NCBI GenBank assembly: GCA_030522415.1
Contig: CM060124.1
Coordinates: 30,626,754-30,690,753 of the forward strand
From: Channallabes apus
Lineage: Eukaryota; Chordata; Actinopteri; Siluriformes; Clariidae
Length of the DNA stretch: 64,000 bases
Direction of reading: 5' to 3'
The position numbers were made by a program, and so were the translations under genes. Below the pieces are notes generated by a model. That model saw only the letters and a program-made list of their open reading frames with translations. It was not told the DNA's origin and made no database searches. Shown piece by piece: positions 49,390-60,370 of this stretch (position 1 is the first letter of the stretch; every line of letters begins with the position of its first letter).

Positions 49390-49858
49390 TGTCATGAATT
49401 CACCCTCTGTGACTCCCTCCGATCACCACCAGAGGGAGCCATCACCAGAGTACTAGTCTCATTCGGACTCCATTACCCACAACCCCGTGCCTGGGGCTGA
49501 TCACCAGCACAGGTGTCAGCAATTACCCACAGACTTCAAATTACACGCTCACGCTCACCACCTCTAAAAGTCTTGTTTTGCTGCTGACATTTCTGAGCGT
49601 TTATCCCAGTTTTCATCTCTTGTTGCCAACCGGATTGTTTTTGTACTCTGTCTGCCTGCTGCCTGCCTTTTGACCCACGCTTCTGTTTATTGAATTTACT
49701 CTATTGGACCGCCTGCCACGACCCTCCTGCCTGGACTTGGACTCTGATTCTGGTTTGTCTACACTGTTCTGATTGCCCCGGTTTGACCCTGATTTGTTTA
49801 TGAGTTTGTTTTCATTAAAGTTGCATATGGATCCCATTCACGCTGACTCTGTGTCACA
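49390..49858 (+). repeat. 3' LTR of the gypsy element
   Basis: 469 bp from TGTCATGAATTC to TGTGTCACA, preceded by a purine tract (GGGAGGGGGC). It holds CTCTAAAAG as a promoter-like word and ATTAAAG near the end. Confidence 0.75.
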
Positions 49859-50752
49859 CCACCAAAGAGAGACAGAGAGCTACCACTCGGTAATTTGGGG
49901 CAGTCAGTTCCACCTTCATCTGGCGTGTTTGAGGGCAAATGGTTTAATAAGATATTGTGGTTTCTTTATATTTGTGTTAAAATGGTTTGAAGTTTTAAAC
50001 TGTTGAACTCAGGAGGCATCTAGTGGTTAACACAAATTAAAGCTGCCATGATTTACAAACAGCTCCTGGCTTATGATAATTTACTGCTTTTTATAAATGT
50101 AGATTTTTGTATTATTTCATTAACAAAAACCAACACACACTTGTCTGTGCACAAGGCATATTTAGTAAACACTTCCAGTCTCTTCTTGTTAAACCATGCA
50201 TATAATTTACACAGTATTTACCAGAATTGGAAAGAGTAATAAACTTTACTGTTACTTCAGTGAAATTTTAAAGGGTAAAAGAATAGAGTTATGGGCTGAG
50301 CAGCACACTTGAGCTCCTGCTCCACTTTCTCCTTCTCAAACACACACACTGGGGGAGGGGCAGCAACTCTTAAAAGGCCAACATACATGATGTGGTCTAC
50401 AACATAGTAGCGGCCGTTACAGTGACCAGGGGTTTGATCATAAGAGTTTGATGGCATTTCGTACTTGTGAATTTAGCATGTTTGTTCTCCATCAATCAAT
50501 CAATCAGTGCAGTGGTTTCTGGGTATATATATATATATATATGTAAAAAAAAAAAAAACTAAAATTGAAGCACTCTGTATGGATGTTAACAATAATATAA
50601 TACATTTCCTTGTTTGTCACGACTTGCTGATGAATCCAACAGTAACAGCTCGGCATTTTATATCATTAAAAACTCCCTGCATTAAATGGTGATGATCAAC
50701 TTCAGAATCAGATAATCTTGTTTCTAAAGCCGCATTCGGACGGGACTAGACA
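49859..50752. other. Non-genic interval between gypsy LTR and gene B
   Basis: The left part resembles 33700-33800 (AGAGACAGAGAGCTACC, GGCGTGTTTGAGGGCA). The right part, 50645-50745, is gene B's 3' flank shared with gene C. A short (AT)n/(A)n patch lies at 50524-50558. No gene. Confidence 0.5.
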
Positions 50753-52532
50753 TCAGGCCGTTTTCACAGTGCTGTAGATTACAGAATCGTCCTCCTCCTG
50801 CTGCTCAGTGTGGATACGCCTGAAATTACAGACACACCTGTTTATCACACACACATTCTGCATGTTAGACTGCTTTTACACCACACTTTGTGCTTTCTCA
50901 CCAACACACTTACTTTTAATAATATAAGAGCTTCAGTATATTTTGCTAAACAGAGACTGAACACAGATAATACACACAGCTTTTACAATTCTCTCTTAAT
51001 GTGAACTGCCCTGTTTTCCAGAACAGCTTAAATCACATGATACTTTTTGAAGCAATAATTAAAGTTTGATGTTTTCGTGCTTACTGCTTGGTTCTCTTTT
51101 TGGTTTTGATGCCCACAGACGCATAAGTCACTCCTCCTTCGTCTAACACTTCACTAGACTGAGGAACTTGGTTTAGTTCTGCTGTGACCAGCGAACTTGG
51201 AGAGGGTGAAAAAGCAAAAATATCACATCTAGCAAAAATATCACAGTGAAGATAAAAAGTAAAGTCCACCATATATTGCATAATTTACTTACACTTTGGT
51301 CCTTGCTTTTTTTCTGACAGACACGTAAGTCACTTCCTCCTTATTCAGCATTTCTTCATGAAGGTCTTGAGAACCTTGGTGTAACTGTGGCTTTGTCTGT
51401 AAAAACACAGCACACCAGCTCTAACGTGCAGCAGTGGGGGGAAAGTCAGTAAGACTTATAACATTCTGCCATGTAACAGCACGCCAGGTCACGCCCTTGT
51501 GTCAAGCAAAGCCATGATCACATGAGCTCTCCCGTTCCATACTCCATCCTGTTCGTGTCTTTGGCCTCCTCATTCATTGCTCCAAGCTCAGCTGATACCG
51601 ATTTCTTATCATCACCATTTCCTATTTACCAACCTTATGTTTTAATCACAGACTTCGCAGACAATTCATCATCTACCACCATCACTCTCACACTTTACAC
51701 ATGCTGGCTCGGCACTTCCGCATTCTCATAGTGGATCTCACTGACTGGAAACACCGTCCTCTCAATCTACAGTAACTGTGTCAAATATTGCAGGAAAAAA
51801 AAGCTCATATTCATGTATTGTCCCATGTCAAATTCACTCACATCGTTATGCTCGTCCATTTTTTCATGCTTTCAACGCATTAACTTCAGGAAGTAACTGT
51901 TCACTTGTAGCAGATCCTTTAGGTCTGGTAAGTGAGGTGAGGCCTCCATGGATCAGACTTGGTTTTCCAGCAAATCACACAGACACTCAGTAGGATTGAG
52001 ATAATTAGAATTTTGAGTCAACACCAAAAATTTGTTCAATTCACTTTTATTTGTATAGCGCTTTTAACAATTGACACAATCAAAAGAATTATTTAAGTTT
52101 TCAACAATTATTTGTTGTCATGTTCCTCAAACCATTCTTTAAGTATCGTTACAGTGTCAGAGCGCATTATCCTGCTGAATGAGGCCACTGCCATCATGGA
52201 ACACGGTCTCCAAGGTTGTACCTTAGTCTGTAGCTGTGTTTAGGTACAGTAGATGGTGTTCAAGCCCTAAAATACACACTGTGATCTCATAGATTTGAAT
52301 AGAGTAAGGAAGATTACTGTGTGTGCTAAATATTGCAGTAAACTCAACTTCAACTGTTATTACTGTAAGTAGAGCTAAAAATCTACAACTGAGATGTGTC
52401 TCTAACACAGGTTGTGATTTTATTTCTCAGTATGTAGATTTTAAAGTGTGGAAAGATGCCCAAAGCATCACACTGCCTCTTTGCTAAACTTCTTCCCATA
52501 GTGCATCCTGGTGCATTCTCGTCCCCAGGTAA

Positions 52533-52591
<59 letters not shown>

Positions 52592-55500
52592 AGCCATTCA
52601 CATGATGTAAAAGAAACCCTGATTCATCAGACCATTGCCTCCATTGCTTCTTTGTCCAGTTCTGATGCTCACATTGTAGGCACTTACAGTGATGGATGTG
52701 GACCAACATGAGCCCCCTGACCAGTTAGCAGCTACTCAGGTCCATACACAACAAACTGTGATGCCCTGTGTGTTCTGACACCTTCATATCAGACCCAAAG
52801 TTCACTTTTTCAGCAGCCTTTGCTCCCCACATGCATGAGTGTACCTTCGCAGCTCATGACCCAGTCGTTGTTTCATTAGTTTTCCCTCCTTGTACCACTT
52901 TTGGTTGATCCTGACCACTGCAGATCAGGAACATCCCACAAGAGCTTCAGTTTTGGAGTAGCTCTAACACAGTCGTCTAGCCATCACAATTTGTCCCTGG
53001 ACAAAGTCACTCACATCGTTATGCTTGTCCATTTTCCTGCCTTTAACATATTGACGTCAGGTACTAACTGTTCACTTGCTTCCTAATGGATTCTAGAATT
53101 TTATTTGTCACATACAAAGTTGTACATGGTTGATCCACAGCAGGTGTGGTGACATCAGACACGTTTACCCCATGAGGACACTTCTCAGTTTTTGGAGAAC
53201 TTCCTCCTCACCACCAAGGAAAACAATTCTTAAGACATAACCTACTCCAAAGTAAACGATAAAAAACCAGGCCATGTCATCCTGTTTGCCCAGAGCTTTA
53301 AGTGCTTTTACTAAATGTATAATAAAATACAATGAAATAGAACTACATGACAAAATAGTCTTAAAATACAGCAGAACTGCCAACCCTGAAGAGAAATAAT
53401 GGCACAAAAGAGTCACAATAAACACACTGAGGGAACCCTGAACTGTGCTGTGCTGAGGTCATCATTTCTCATCAAGTAATACAAGTACATTTCCCATAAA
53501 TTACTCATCAATGTGTGTTTTTTTTTAAGTAATAAGTCTGATTTAAGTTCTCTCTTGAATTATAGTTCAGCTGTAAGAAAGTTCACTTTAATAAAAATGT
53601 TTCTGAACATAGTCAGGTGTACATGAACTAAAGTATATTCAACTGCATTATTTGAAGAATGAAAAAAACATTAACAAGTGTTGTTGCCAAAGCACGTAAC
53701 GGACAAATAAATAAATTTGAGGTACAATATATTTAAACAAAACTTTTTATCATTTAAATAACCTGAGGTTGTCATACATGGCAGTGTATATATACAGTGG
53801 TGTGAAAAACTATTTGCCCCCTCCTGATTTATTATTCTTTTGCATGTTTGTCACAAAAAAAATGTTTCTGATCATCAAACACATTTAACTCTTAGTCAAA
53901 GATAACACAAGTAAACACAAAATGCAGTTTTTAAATGAGGGGTTTTATTATTTAGGGAGAAAAAAAATCCAAACCTACATGGCCCTGTGTGAAAAAGTAA
54001 TTGCCCCCTGAACCTAATAACTGGTTGGGCCACCCTTAGCAGCAATAACTGCAATCAAGCGTTTGCGATAACTTGCAACGAGTCTTTTACAGCGCTCTGG
54101 AGGAATTTTGGCCCACTCATCTTTGCAGAATTGTTGTAATTCAGCTTTATTTGAGGGTTTTCTAGCATGAACCGCCTTATTAAGGTCATGCCACAACATC
54201 TCAATAGGATTCAGGTCAGGACTTTGACTAGGCCACTCCAAAGTCTTTATTTTGTTTTTCTTCAGCCATTCAGAGGTGGATTTGCTGGTGTGTTTTGGGT
54301 CATTGTCCTCCTGCAGCACCCAAGATCGCTTCAGCTTGAGTTGACGAACAGATGGTCGGACATTCTCCTTCAGGATTTTTTGGTAGACAGTAGAATTCAT
54401 GGTTCCATCTATCACAGCAAGCCTTCCAGGTCCTGAAGCAGCAAAACAACTCCAGACCATCACACTACCACCACCATATTTTACTGTTGGTATGATGTTC
54501 TTTTTCTGAAATGCTGTGTTACTTTTACACCAGATGTAACGGGACACGCACCTTCCAAAAAGTTCAACTTTGGTCTCGTCGTTCCACAAGGTATTTTCCC
54601 AAAAGTCTTGGCAATCATTGAGATGTTTTTTAGCAAAATTGAGACGAGCCTTAATGTTCTTTTTGCTTAAAAGTGGTTTGCACCTTGGAAATCTGCCATG
54701 CAGGCCATTTTTGCCCAGTCTCTTTCTTACGGTGGAGTCGTGAACACTGACCTTAATTGAGGCAAGTGAGGCCTGCAGTTCTTTAGATGTTGTCCTGGGG
54801 TCTTTTGTGGCCTCTCGGATGAGTCGTCTCTGCGCTCTTGGGGTAATTTTGGTCGGCCGGCCACTCCTGGGAAGGTTCACCACTGTTCCATGTATTTGCC
54901 ATTTGTGGATAATGGCTCTCACTGTGGTTCGCTGGAGTCCCAAAGCTTTAGAAATGGCTTTATAACCTTTACCAGACTGATAGATCTCAATTACTTTTGT
55001 TCTCATTTGTTCCTGAATTTCTTTGGATCTTGGCATGATGTCTAGCTTTTGAGGTGCTTTTGGTCTACTTCTCTGTGTCAGGTAGCTCCTATTTAAGTGA
55101 TTTCTTGATTGAAACAGGTGTGGCAGTAATCAGGCCTGGGGGTGACTACAGAAATTGAACTCAGGTGTGATAAACCACAGTTAAGTTATTTTTTAACAAG
55201 GGGGGAAATCACTTTTTTCACACAGGGCCATGTAAATTTGGAGATTTTTTTCTCCCTTAATAACGTAAACCTTCATTTAAAAACTGCATTTCGTGTTCAA
55301 TTATGTTATCTTTGACTAATAGTTAACGGTTTTTGATGAGCAGAAACATTTAAGTGTGACAAACATGCAAAAGAATAAGAAATCCGGAAGGGGGCAAATA
55401 GTTTTTCACACCACTGTAAATACTTAAACATTTATGTATGTACTATATTTTTTAAAAGTCAATTTATAAAAGGCATTTATGTGAAAAGCTCCTACCTGTG

Positions 55501-57372
55501 TTTTCTCTCCACTTTCCCTCCTGTTTTCTTCTGCCGCTTTAAACTTCCTCCTAATAGAAGCAGGAAAACACACAGTGCACATGGACATGCCCTAGAATAC
55601 ACACTGTGATCTCATACATCTCATTTAAACAGAGTAAGGAACAATACTGTGTGTGTTAAATACTGCAGTAAACTCCACTTCAACTGTTATCAAGTGGAGC
55701 TAAAAATCTACAACTGAAACTGAATCCTGAGACTCGATTAAAGTCCAACACAGGATGTGATTTTATTTCTCACTGTGTAGATTGTAATGTGTGGAAACAT
55801 GCAGAGTTTTACCTCCTGTTGTAAATCACAGCTGGGATACAGAACACCATGAACATCAGTCCAGCTGTCACTAAAACAATCATCCAGATCCAACCATCAG
55901 GGTTTTCACCTGGTGAACAGAAAACATCATCAGTATTTAACATGTGAATATTTAACTGAAAGCGAGTCACTTTATTTCCTTCAGTAATCACTCGAGACAT
56001 TCAGGAGTGATTGTGAGCAGATGGACCCACCCTCGACCTGAAGGCTGATCGTTTTAGATCCTGACGTCTCGCTGGTTTTCCAAGTGCAGGTGTAAATCCC
56101 AGAATCCCTCACGGTTAGAGCAGGAAAGTGAAGAACGGGTCCTGATGTGTTTAACTGCTCGTTGTTCTTAGACCACACAAACTGTGAGGAACTGTGTGTG
56201 CAGTTCACATCACACGTCAGATTTAACGAGTCTCCTTGTTTAAGGGTTCCGTTTCCACTGAGCCTGATTAGTGACACCTTTAAATCTTTTACAGAGAGCA
56301 GGAAAGACTCCACGTCACTCAATCAGGATTTCACACACAGATAAACATGTGGTATTGAATAATAAACATCAGATAAATTAGATTTCTTGATTATATTAAA
56401 CCTGTACTCTGAGTTATTTAATGTAATCCTGTATTCAAGTAAAAGTTAATTATGAAATAATTAAAAATAAAATTTTACCTGCAGTTTGTAGGGTCACTCC
56501 AGGATCACCTGTGTATTTGTCCACATTAGTTATAAATCTGAATTTGTACTCTCCAGAATAACTGAACTGTACATTGTGGATTAACAAAGTGCAGTTTGAT
56601 TTGTCGTCTCCAACGTACTCAAAGTCTGACTTGGTGTTTGATGAGCTGTCATAAACATATGGAGGGGCTATACACCTTCCTGTGTTTGAGTTCATTGAGC
56701 ACCAGAGCATTTGTGTCACCTGAATCTTGGGATATGATGTTGGATAATAATAACTACAGGGAATGGAGACACTGAATCCTCTCACAGCACAGATCGACTT
56801 AATGGGATAATTCACACCCCATCCACTGACCTGAGTGAGAACACCTGTGTAGAGAAATACATGGAGAATAAAAGAGATTATAAAGAATATATATTATTTG
56901 CTTAAAACCTACATGTATTTTTTTTATTGTGGAAATTTTTTTTTACATATACAGCAGTGTGTCAGTTTTAGCAGTGTCAGTACGAGTGTGCTAAGCAAGG
57001 GAAGTTCTTATACCACATTAGCATGCACACATTAGCATGCTTCTAGCAGAGCTTCATGTCTACCAATGACGTGTGTCATACTATGATCTTAAAAGTGCAC
57101 TTTAGCAATTTTAACAACGTTAATGATTACTAATATTGTGTTTATTTCATAATTAATTCTCATGTTATTGATTTGACCAAACTGAAACTAACTTATTATT
57201 GAATGATCATTAAAAATGTTTCAACAAGTGTGTAATCCAGTAACTGAGTGTACACACTGTAATATCAATCAGCACACAGTTAAAACTCTGAACAATAATT
57301 CTGTGTAAGAGTGAGATGATGTTTCATACCGGACAGCGTGAGCAGAATCAGAGCCAAGTGCAGCATCTTCAT
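50753..57372 (-). CDS. Siglec/CD22-like two-Ig receptor with three ITIMs, gene B
   Basis: Eight exons: 57372-57330 (leader), 56844-56479 (V-set), 56285-56031 (second Ig), 55909-55813 (transmembrane), 55550-55496, 51396-51293, 51195-51085 and 50819-50753 (tail). They total 1,098 nt, or 365 residues plus stop, and every junction keeps phase. Residues 1-18 form a signal peptide starting [15 protein letters not shown]. The V domain has EYKFRF (Siglec-type F-strand arginine) and the D1/D2 cysteines expected for an interdomain bond. The membrane span WMIVLVTAGLMFMVFC is uncharged. The tail has three ITIM-type motifs: VTYVSV (Y296), VTYASV (Y331) and VIYSTV (Y359), predicting SHP-1/SHP-2 recruitment and inhibitory signalling, by family rule. 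The 4 kb fifth intron holds two transposons. Ligand and expressing cell are unknown. Exons 6-8 are distant, so RNA evidence is needed for their linkage. Confidence 0.8.
52034..52115 (-). repeat. LINE 3'-tail fragment
   Basis: TTTATTTGTATAGCGCTTTT tail type, the same as 25920 and 58170; inserted in the Tc1-like relic. Confidence 0.75.
52258..52460 (-). repeat. Displaced copy of receptor intron 4
   Basis: Matches 39225-39430 of gene C and 55590-55795 of gene B (AATACACACTGTGATCTCAT, TGCAGTAAACTC, TTTATTTCTCA) but contains no exon. It lies inside the Tc1-like relic, so it arrived by a separate rearrangement. Confidence 0.75.
52534..52589. repeat. (AC)n microsatellite
   Basis: Perfect AC run. 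Confidence 0.95.
53091..53794. other. Gene B intron 5 segment
   Basis: The right part (53625-53790) matches the same intron of gene C (ACTAAAGTATATTCAACTG, ATTTAAATAACC..AGGTTGTCA). The rest is unassigned; a minus-strand 86-codon frame at 53425-53165 has no recognised motif. Confidence 0.5.
53795..55416 (-). mobile_element. Intact Tc1 transposon in gene B intron 5
   Basis: 1,622 bp with terminal repeats of at least 55 bp that begin CAGTGGTGTGAAAAACTATT at both ends and differ at only a few positions. It is flanked by TA (53793-53794, 55417-55418). It encodes one unbroken 340-codon transposase. Other copies of this family lie at 21594 and 59287-64000. Confidence 0.95.
54014..55036 (-). CDS. 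Tc1-family transposase, full length
   Basis: 340 codons, the usual size for fish Tc1 enzymes such as Sleeping Beauty. The N-terminal half has paired helix-turn-helix DNA-binding domains (residues 1-110) with a basic GRP-type linker (SGRPTKITP). The DDE catalytic core has D153 (WNDETKVELFG), D244 (QEDNDPKHT) and E279 (DLNPIEMLW), at the numbering of Sleeping Beauty. A GGGSVMVW glycine-rich box lies at residues 188-195. WSCFAA has Ser where the copy at 63.5 kb and most relatives have Gly, and QEDN has Glu for the usual second Gln, so activity is uncertain. Its transcription is opposite to nothing nearby; it lies in sense with gene B, inside its intron. Confidence 0.93.
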   Translation of the reverse strand: MPRSKEIQEQMRTKVIEIYQSGKGYKAISKALGLQRTTVRAIIHKWQIHGTVVNLPRSGRPTKITPRAQRRLIREATKDPRTTSKELQASLASIKVSVHDSTVRKRLGKNGLHGRFPRCKPLLSKKNIKARLNFAKKHLNDCQDFWENTLWNDETKVELFGRCVSRYIWCKSNTAFQKKNIIPTVKYGGGSVMVWSCFAASGPGRLAVIDGTMNSTVYQKILKENVRPSVRQLKLKRSWVLQEDNDPKHTSKSTSEWLKKNKIKTLEWPSQSPDLNPIEMLWHDLNKAVHARKPSNKAELQQFCKDEWAKIPPERCKRLVASYRKRLIAVIAAKGGPTSY

Positions 57373-57416
57373 CTCTTCTTCAGTAAGAACTTCACACACT
57401 CAGTGTTGAGTCTCAA
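57373..57416 (-). promoter_or_regulatory. Conserved 5' leader of gene B
   Basis: Nearly identical to 22336-22385 upstream of gene A (TCTCTTCTTCAGT.AGAACTTCACACACTCAGTGTTG on the plus strand). A (GT)n tract follows at once at 57418-57443. Confidence 0.4.
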
Positions 57417-57417
57417 A

Positions 57418-57443
57418 GTGTGTGTGTGTGTGTGTGTGTGTGT
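57418..57443. repeat. (GT)n microsatellite
   Basis: Perfect GT run. Confidence 0.95.
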
Positions 57444-57749
57444 ACTGAGCTCACTGACTTGGTCAAAATAAACGAGAACTAAAAGCTGTTTATGCAAAAC
57501 AGAAGATGCCCAATCTGGCTTTAACACCACAAGAGTGTCAGACTTATAACAGGAAGATGTGCAGAGGCCTCACGCAATATTGTCTCCCTCAAACACATGC
57601 ACAGACATTGCTGTCCAAAACGTTTATAGCATTTATTTCTAATGTAGATGCTCAAAGAACTATTACTTTGACTATTATTGTAATATTAATATTACTATTT
57701 TCTACTATTTTCAGAATACAAATCTAAATAATGGTTCACATGTAATCAC

Positions 57750-57750
<1 letters not shown>

Positions 57751-57787
<37 letters not shown>
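57751..57787. repeat. (AAT)n microsatellite
   Basis: Trinucleotide run. Confidence 0.95.
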
Positions 57788-57788
<1 letters not shown>

Positions 57789-58169
57789 TTTTTATAAATT
57801 TTTTTATTTATAAATATATTTCTGTCAAATAAATAAGACGGTTGCATTTTTATGCAAAAATATCTCTGGCAAAAATATTGTGTGTTCAACAATCTTACAG
57901 ACCTTCCTATACGGTCACTGCGGGTTGTCAGATAATGCTTTAACCCCATCCACTCAGATCAGTAGGAATCTTTAATTACAATGAACACACTTTTCTTGGA
58001 AATAGAATTGGTATTAGCACTGTAGGGTGCGCAAGACCCTCTTGTTTTCCTGAGGATTGTTTTTACCAACATTTCGGGCTTTTGGTGTTTTAACATGCTC
58101 AAAAACTCTTGAAAATTGTCCAACAGGTTGGAGTCTGCTGCCATTAAATACAACTGTACAAACTTAAAT

Positions 58170-58249
58170 AATTATTTTGATTGTGTAAAGCTGTTTTGAG
58201 ACAATGTCAATTGTTAAAAGCGCTATACAAATAAGATTGAATTGAATTA
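58170..58249 (+). repeat. LINE 3'-tail fragment
   Basis: GTAAAGCTGTTTTGAGACAA..AAAAGCGCTATACAAATAA, the complement of the 25920 tail. Confidence 0.8.
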
Positions 58250-58720
58250 GAATGCCTGAGAGTCGCATGGCCCTGAAGAGCCCTCACACGAGATTTTGCT
58301 GCATAGTTCATATGCTACATTTCCACGTATGAGCATGAAACTCAATAAACAGAGCTCATTGGGTCAAACATTGTAAAGGTGTCACATTTTGGTCTCTTTA
58401 CCTGCTGGGCTCCACGTGCAGCGAGCTGTGGTGCACTGGGTGTTCTGGTGCTTTTCTATCACGGCCAGTATGGCATTTTGTCTGTTGTAATTGTTCCACA
58501 TTTGATAGACACATCCAACACCTGACTTTTTTAGAAGGTGGAATATGCAACATGATACCCAGATGCAGTGCATGTACTGTACAGTATGCAACATCTACTT
58601 TTTAACAATAAAAACAACTTTTTAACAATATGAAACTGCTTCATAGAGAATTTACATGTGCTCGATTTGGATGCCTTTTGGATGTGTTATTTATTTTATT
58701 TTACTTTATTTTAAATTAAT

Positions 58721-58732
<12 letters not shown>

Positions 58733-58757
<25 letters not shown>
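58733..58757. repeat. (GT)n microsatellite
   Basis: GT run. Confidence 0.95.
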
Positions 58758-58762
<5 letters not shown>

Positions 58763-59034
58763 CGGGAAAAGCATGGTATTATTACAGTATATTTAAATTT
58801 CAATGATAACCTCCATTCTGCGTTAGGCTATGTCGTGGCCTGGAGCAAAAGATAGGGCCCAAGAAAGCCTCGTAGAAATTTTCCATGAATGTGGAAACTT
58901 ACAGATGTGGTCATTAAGACTGTTTTCCCATGAGATGCCACAATTTGGCGCACGGCGTGCCGCGACTTGCCGCAAGCAACATTTGTCAATTTAAATAAAT
59001 ATGTTGTGTTTCACTGAATATCTGCCAGATTTTA

Positions 59035-59286
59035 ATTAAAAATATATTTGTCACATACACAGTCATACACAGTACGATATGCAGTGAAATGCTTAGACAA
59101 CTGCTCGTGACCTTAAAATAAAAGACTATAAATAGGAATAGGAAATAAATAAGAAAAAAATAAATAAAGGGTAAATTTAACTAGGAAAGAATAAAATAAA
59201 ATATAAAATTATAGTTAAAATAAAATAACTGTACAACAGAAATACACAAAATAGAATATATATGAACAAAAATATGAACACAAAAA
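59035..59286 (-). repeat. L2 LINE 3'-end fragment
   Basis: TTGTCACATACACAGTCATA.. AGTGAAATGCTTA repeats the 3' end found at 59710-59860. It abuts the Tc1 copy at AAAAAACTCC, so that Tc1 copy has lost its left terminal repeat. Confidence 0.75.
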
Positions 59287-59488
59287 ACTCCAAATCTACA
59301 TGGCCCTGTGTGAAAAAGTGATTGCCTCCCTTGTTAAAAAATAACTGTGGTTTATCACACCTGAGTTCAATTTCTGTAGTCACCCCCAGGCCTGATTACT
59401 GCCACACCTGTTTCAATCAAGAAATCACTTAAATAGGAGCTACCTGACACAGAGAAGTAGACCAAAAGCACCTCAAAAGCTAGACATC

Positions 59489-59680
59489 ATGCCAAGATCC
59501 AAAGAAATTCAGGAACAAATGAGAACAAAAGTAATTGAGATCTATCAGTCTGGTAAAGGTTATAAAGCCATTTCTAAAGCTTTGGGACTCCAGCGAACCA
59601 CAGTGAGAGCCATTATCCACAAATGGCAAAAACATGGAACAGTGGTGAACCTTCCCAGGAGTGGCTGGCCGACCAAAATT
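59489..59680 (+). pseudogene. Tc1 transposase, N-terminal fragment
   Basis: Starts MPRSKEIQEQMRTKVIEIYQ, nearly identical to the intact copy, and stops being transposase after residue 63, where the LINE tail begins. It covers the first helix-turn-helix and the linker only. Confidence 0.9.
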
Positions 59681-60061
59681 CAATTCAATCAATTCAATTC
59701 AAAATTTTTATTTGTCACATACACAGTCATACACAGTCATACACAGTATAATATGCAGTGAAATGCTTATACGACCGCCAGTGACCTTAAAAAGAAAATA
59801 AAAGCTTGTACGTAAAATAAATAATCAATAAAAAGGAAATACTAAAGAAATAATTTTAACTAGTAAAATTAACTGTACAATAAGGGCATAATAAAATATT
59901 GCAAATATAGTATATATGTATATAGAATTAAAGTGTCATTGGTTGTGCAAATATGCATGGAGGTGACATGTGCAATTGTCCAGATGTATGAGTATTTAGT
60001 GCAAGTGTGTATGAATGTGTCCATGATTGTCCAGTCAGTGTTGTGAGCTTAAAAGATGTTA

Positions 60062-60370
60062 TTAGTCCTGTGTGGAGGTGTGATTGAGAGACCTTATCGC
60101 CTGCGGGAAGAAGCTCCTCCTCAGCCTCTCTGTGTTGGCCTTTAGGGAGCGGAATCGCTTCCCAGACCGCAACAAAGAGAACAGTCCATTACTGGGGTGA
60201 CTGAGGTCCTTCATGATCTTCCTGGCCTTAGTCCAGCACCGCTTGCTGTAGATCGAGTGCAGGTCAGGGATCTCAGTGCGGATGATGCGCTCGGCTGATC
60301 GCACCACCCTCTGTAGAGATCGTCTGTCCTGCATGGTGCTGTTCCCGAACCAGGTCGAGATGTTTCCCCG
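60062..60370 (-). pseudogene. L2 LINE ORF2 C-terminus, out of frame
   Basis: Reads QDRRSLQRVVRSAERII, SKRCWTKARKIMKDLSHPSN and FRSLKANTERLRRSFFPQA, the usual C-terminal part of this LINE type (compare THTNRLRNSFFP at 4150). Displaced by the one-base insertion. Confidence 0.85.

Larger units (their letters stand above)
45147..49858 (+). mobile_element. Ty3/gypsy chromovirus-like element, 5' LTR missing
   Basis: Frames carry gag (45147-46038), a CCHC knuckle ([14 protein letters not shown]) and protease [12 protein letters not shown] (45839-46366), reverse transcriptase (46273-47172, with YIDDILIYS), RNase H (47500-47870), integrase (48240-49190: [25 protein letters not shown]) and a chromodomain-like end (LVDWEGYG near 49200). 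At least eight frameshifts or stops break it, including a TGA after IDYR at 46795-46797. A right LTR follows (49390-49858); no left LTR precedes gag. It is a different subfamily from the 5678 element. Confidence 0.85.
51830..53090 (-). pseudogene. Tc1-like relic in gene B intron 5 with nested inserts
   Basis: Same old Tc1-like family as 37515-38535 and at the homologous intron position. Recognisable nucleotide blocks include GGCCTCCATGGATCAGACTTG (51938), CATGTTCCTCAAACCATTCTT (52120), GAGGCCACTGCCATCATGGA (52180), AGCATCACACTGCCTC (52463) and CAAAGTCACTCACATCGTTATG (53000). Two insertions split it: a LINE tail (52034-52115) and a copy of receptor intron (52258-52460). An (AC)n tract follows at 52534-52589. 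Block order suggests one internal duplication (51830-51900 repeats 52985-53080). Confidence 0.7.
57444..59029. other. Non-genic interval
   Basis: Contains an (AAT)n tract (57751-57787), a LINE-tail fragment in plus orientation (58170-58249, GCTGTTTTGAGACAATGTCA) and a (GT)n tract (58733-58757). No gene is recognised. Confidence 0.5.

Noticed and set aside
51522..51731. Ser/Thr-rich 69-codon frame
   Set aside because: Lies in intronic repeat-like sequence; no motif.
53165..53425. 86-codon hydrophobic frame in gene B intron 5
   Set aside because: No recognised domain and no counterpart in gene C; could be chance in AT-rich DNA.
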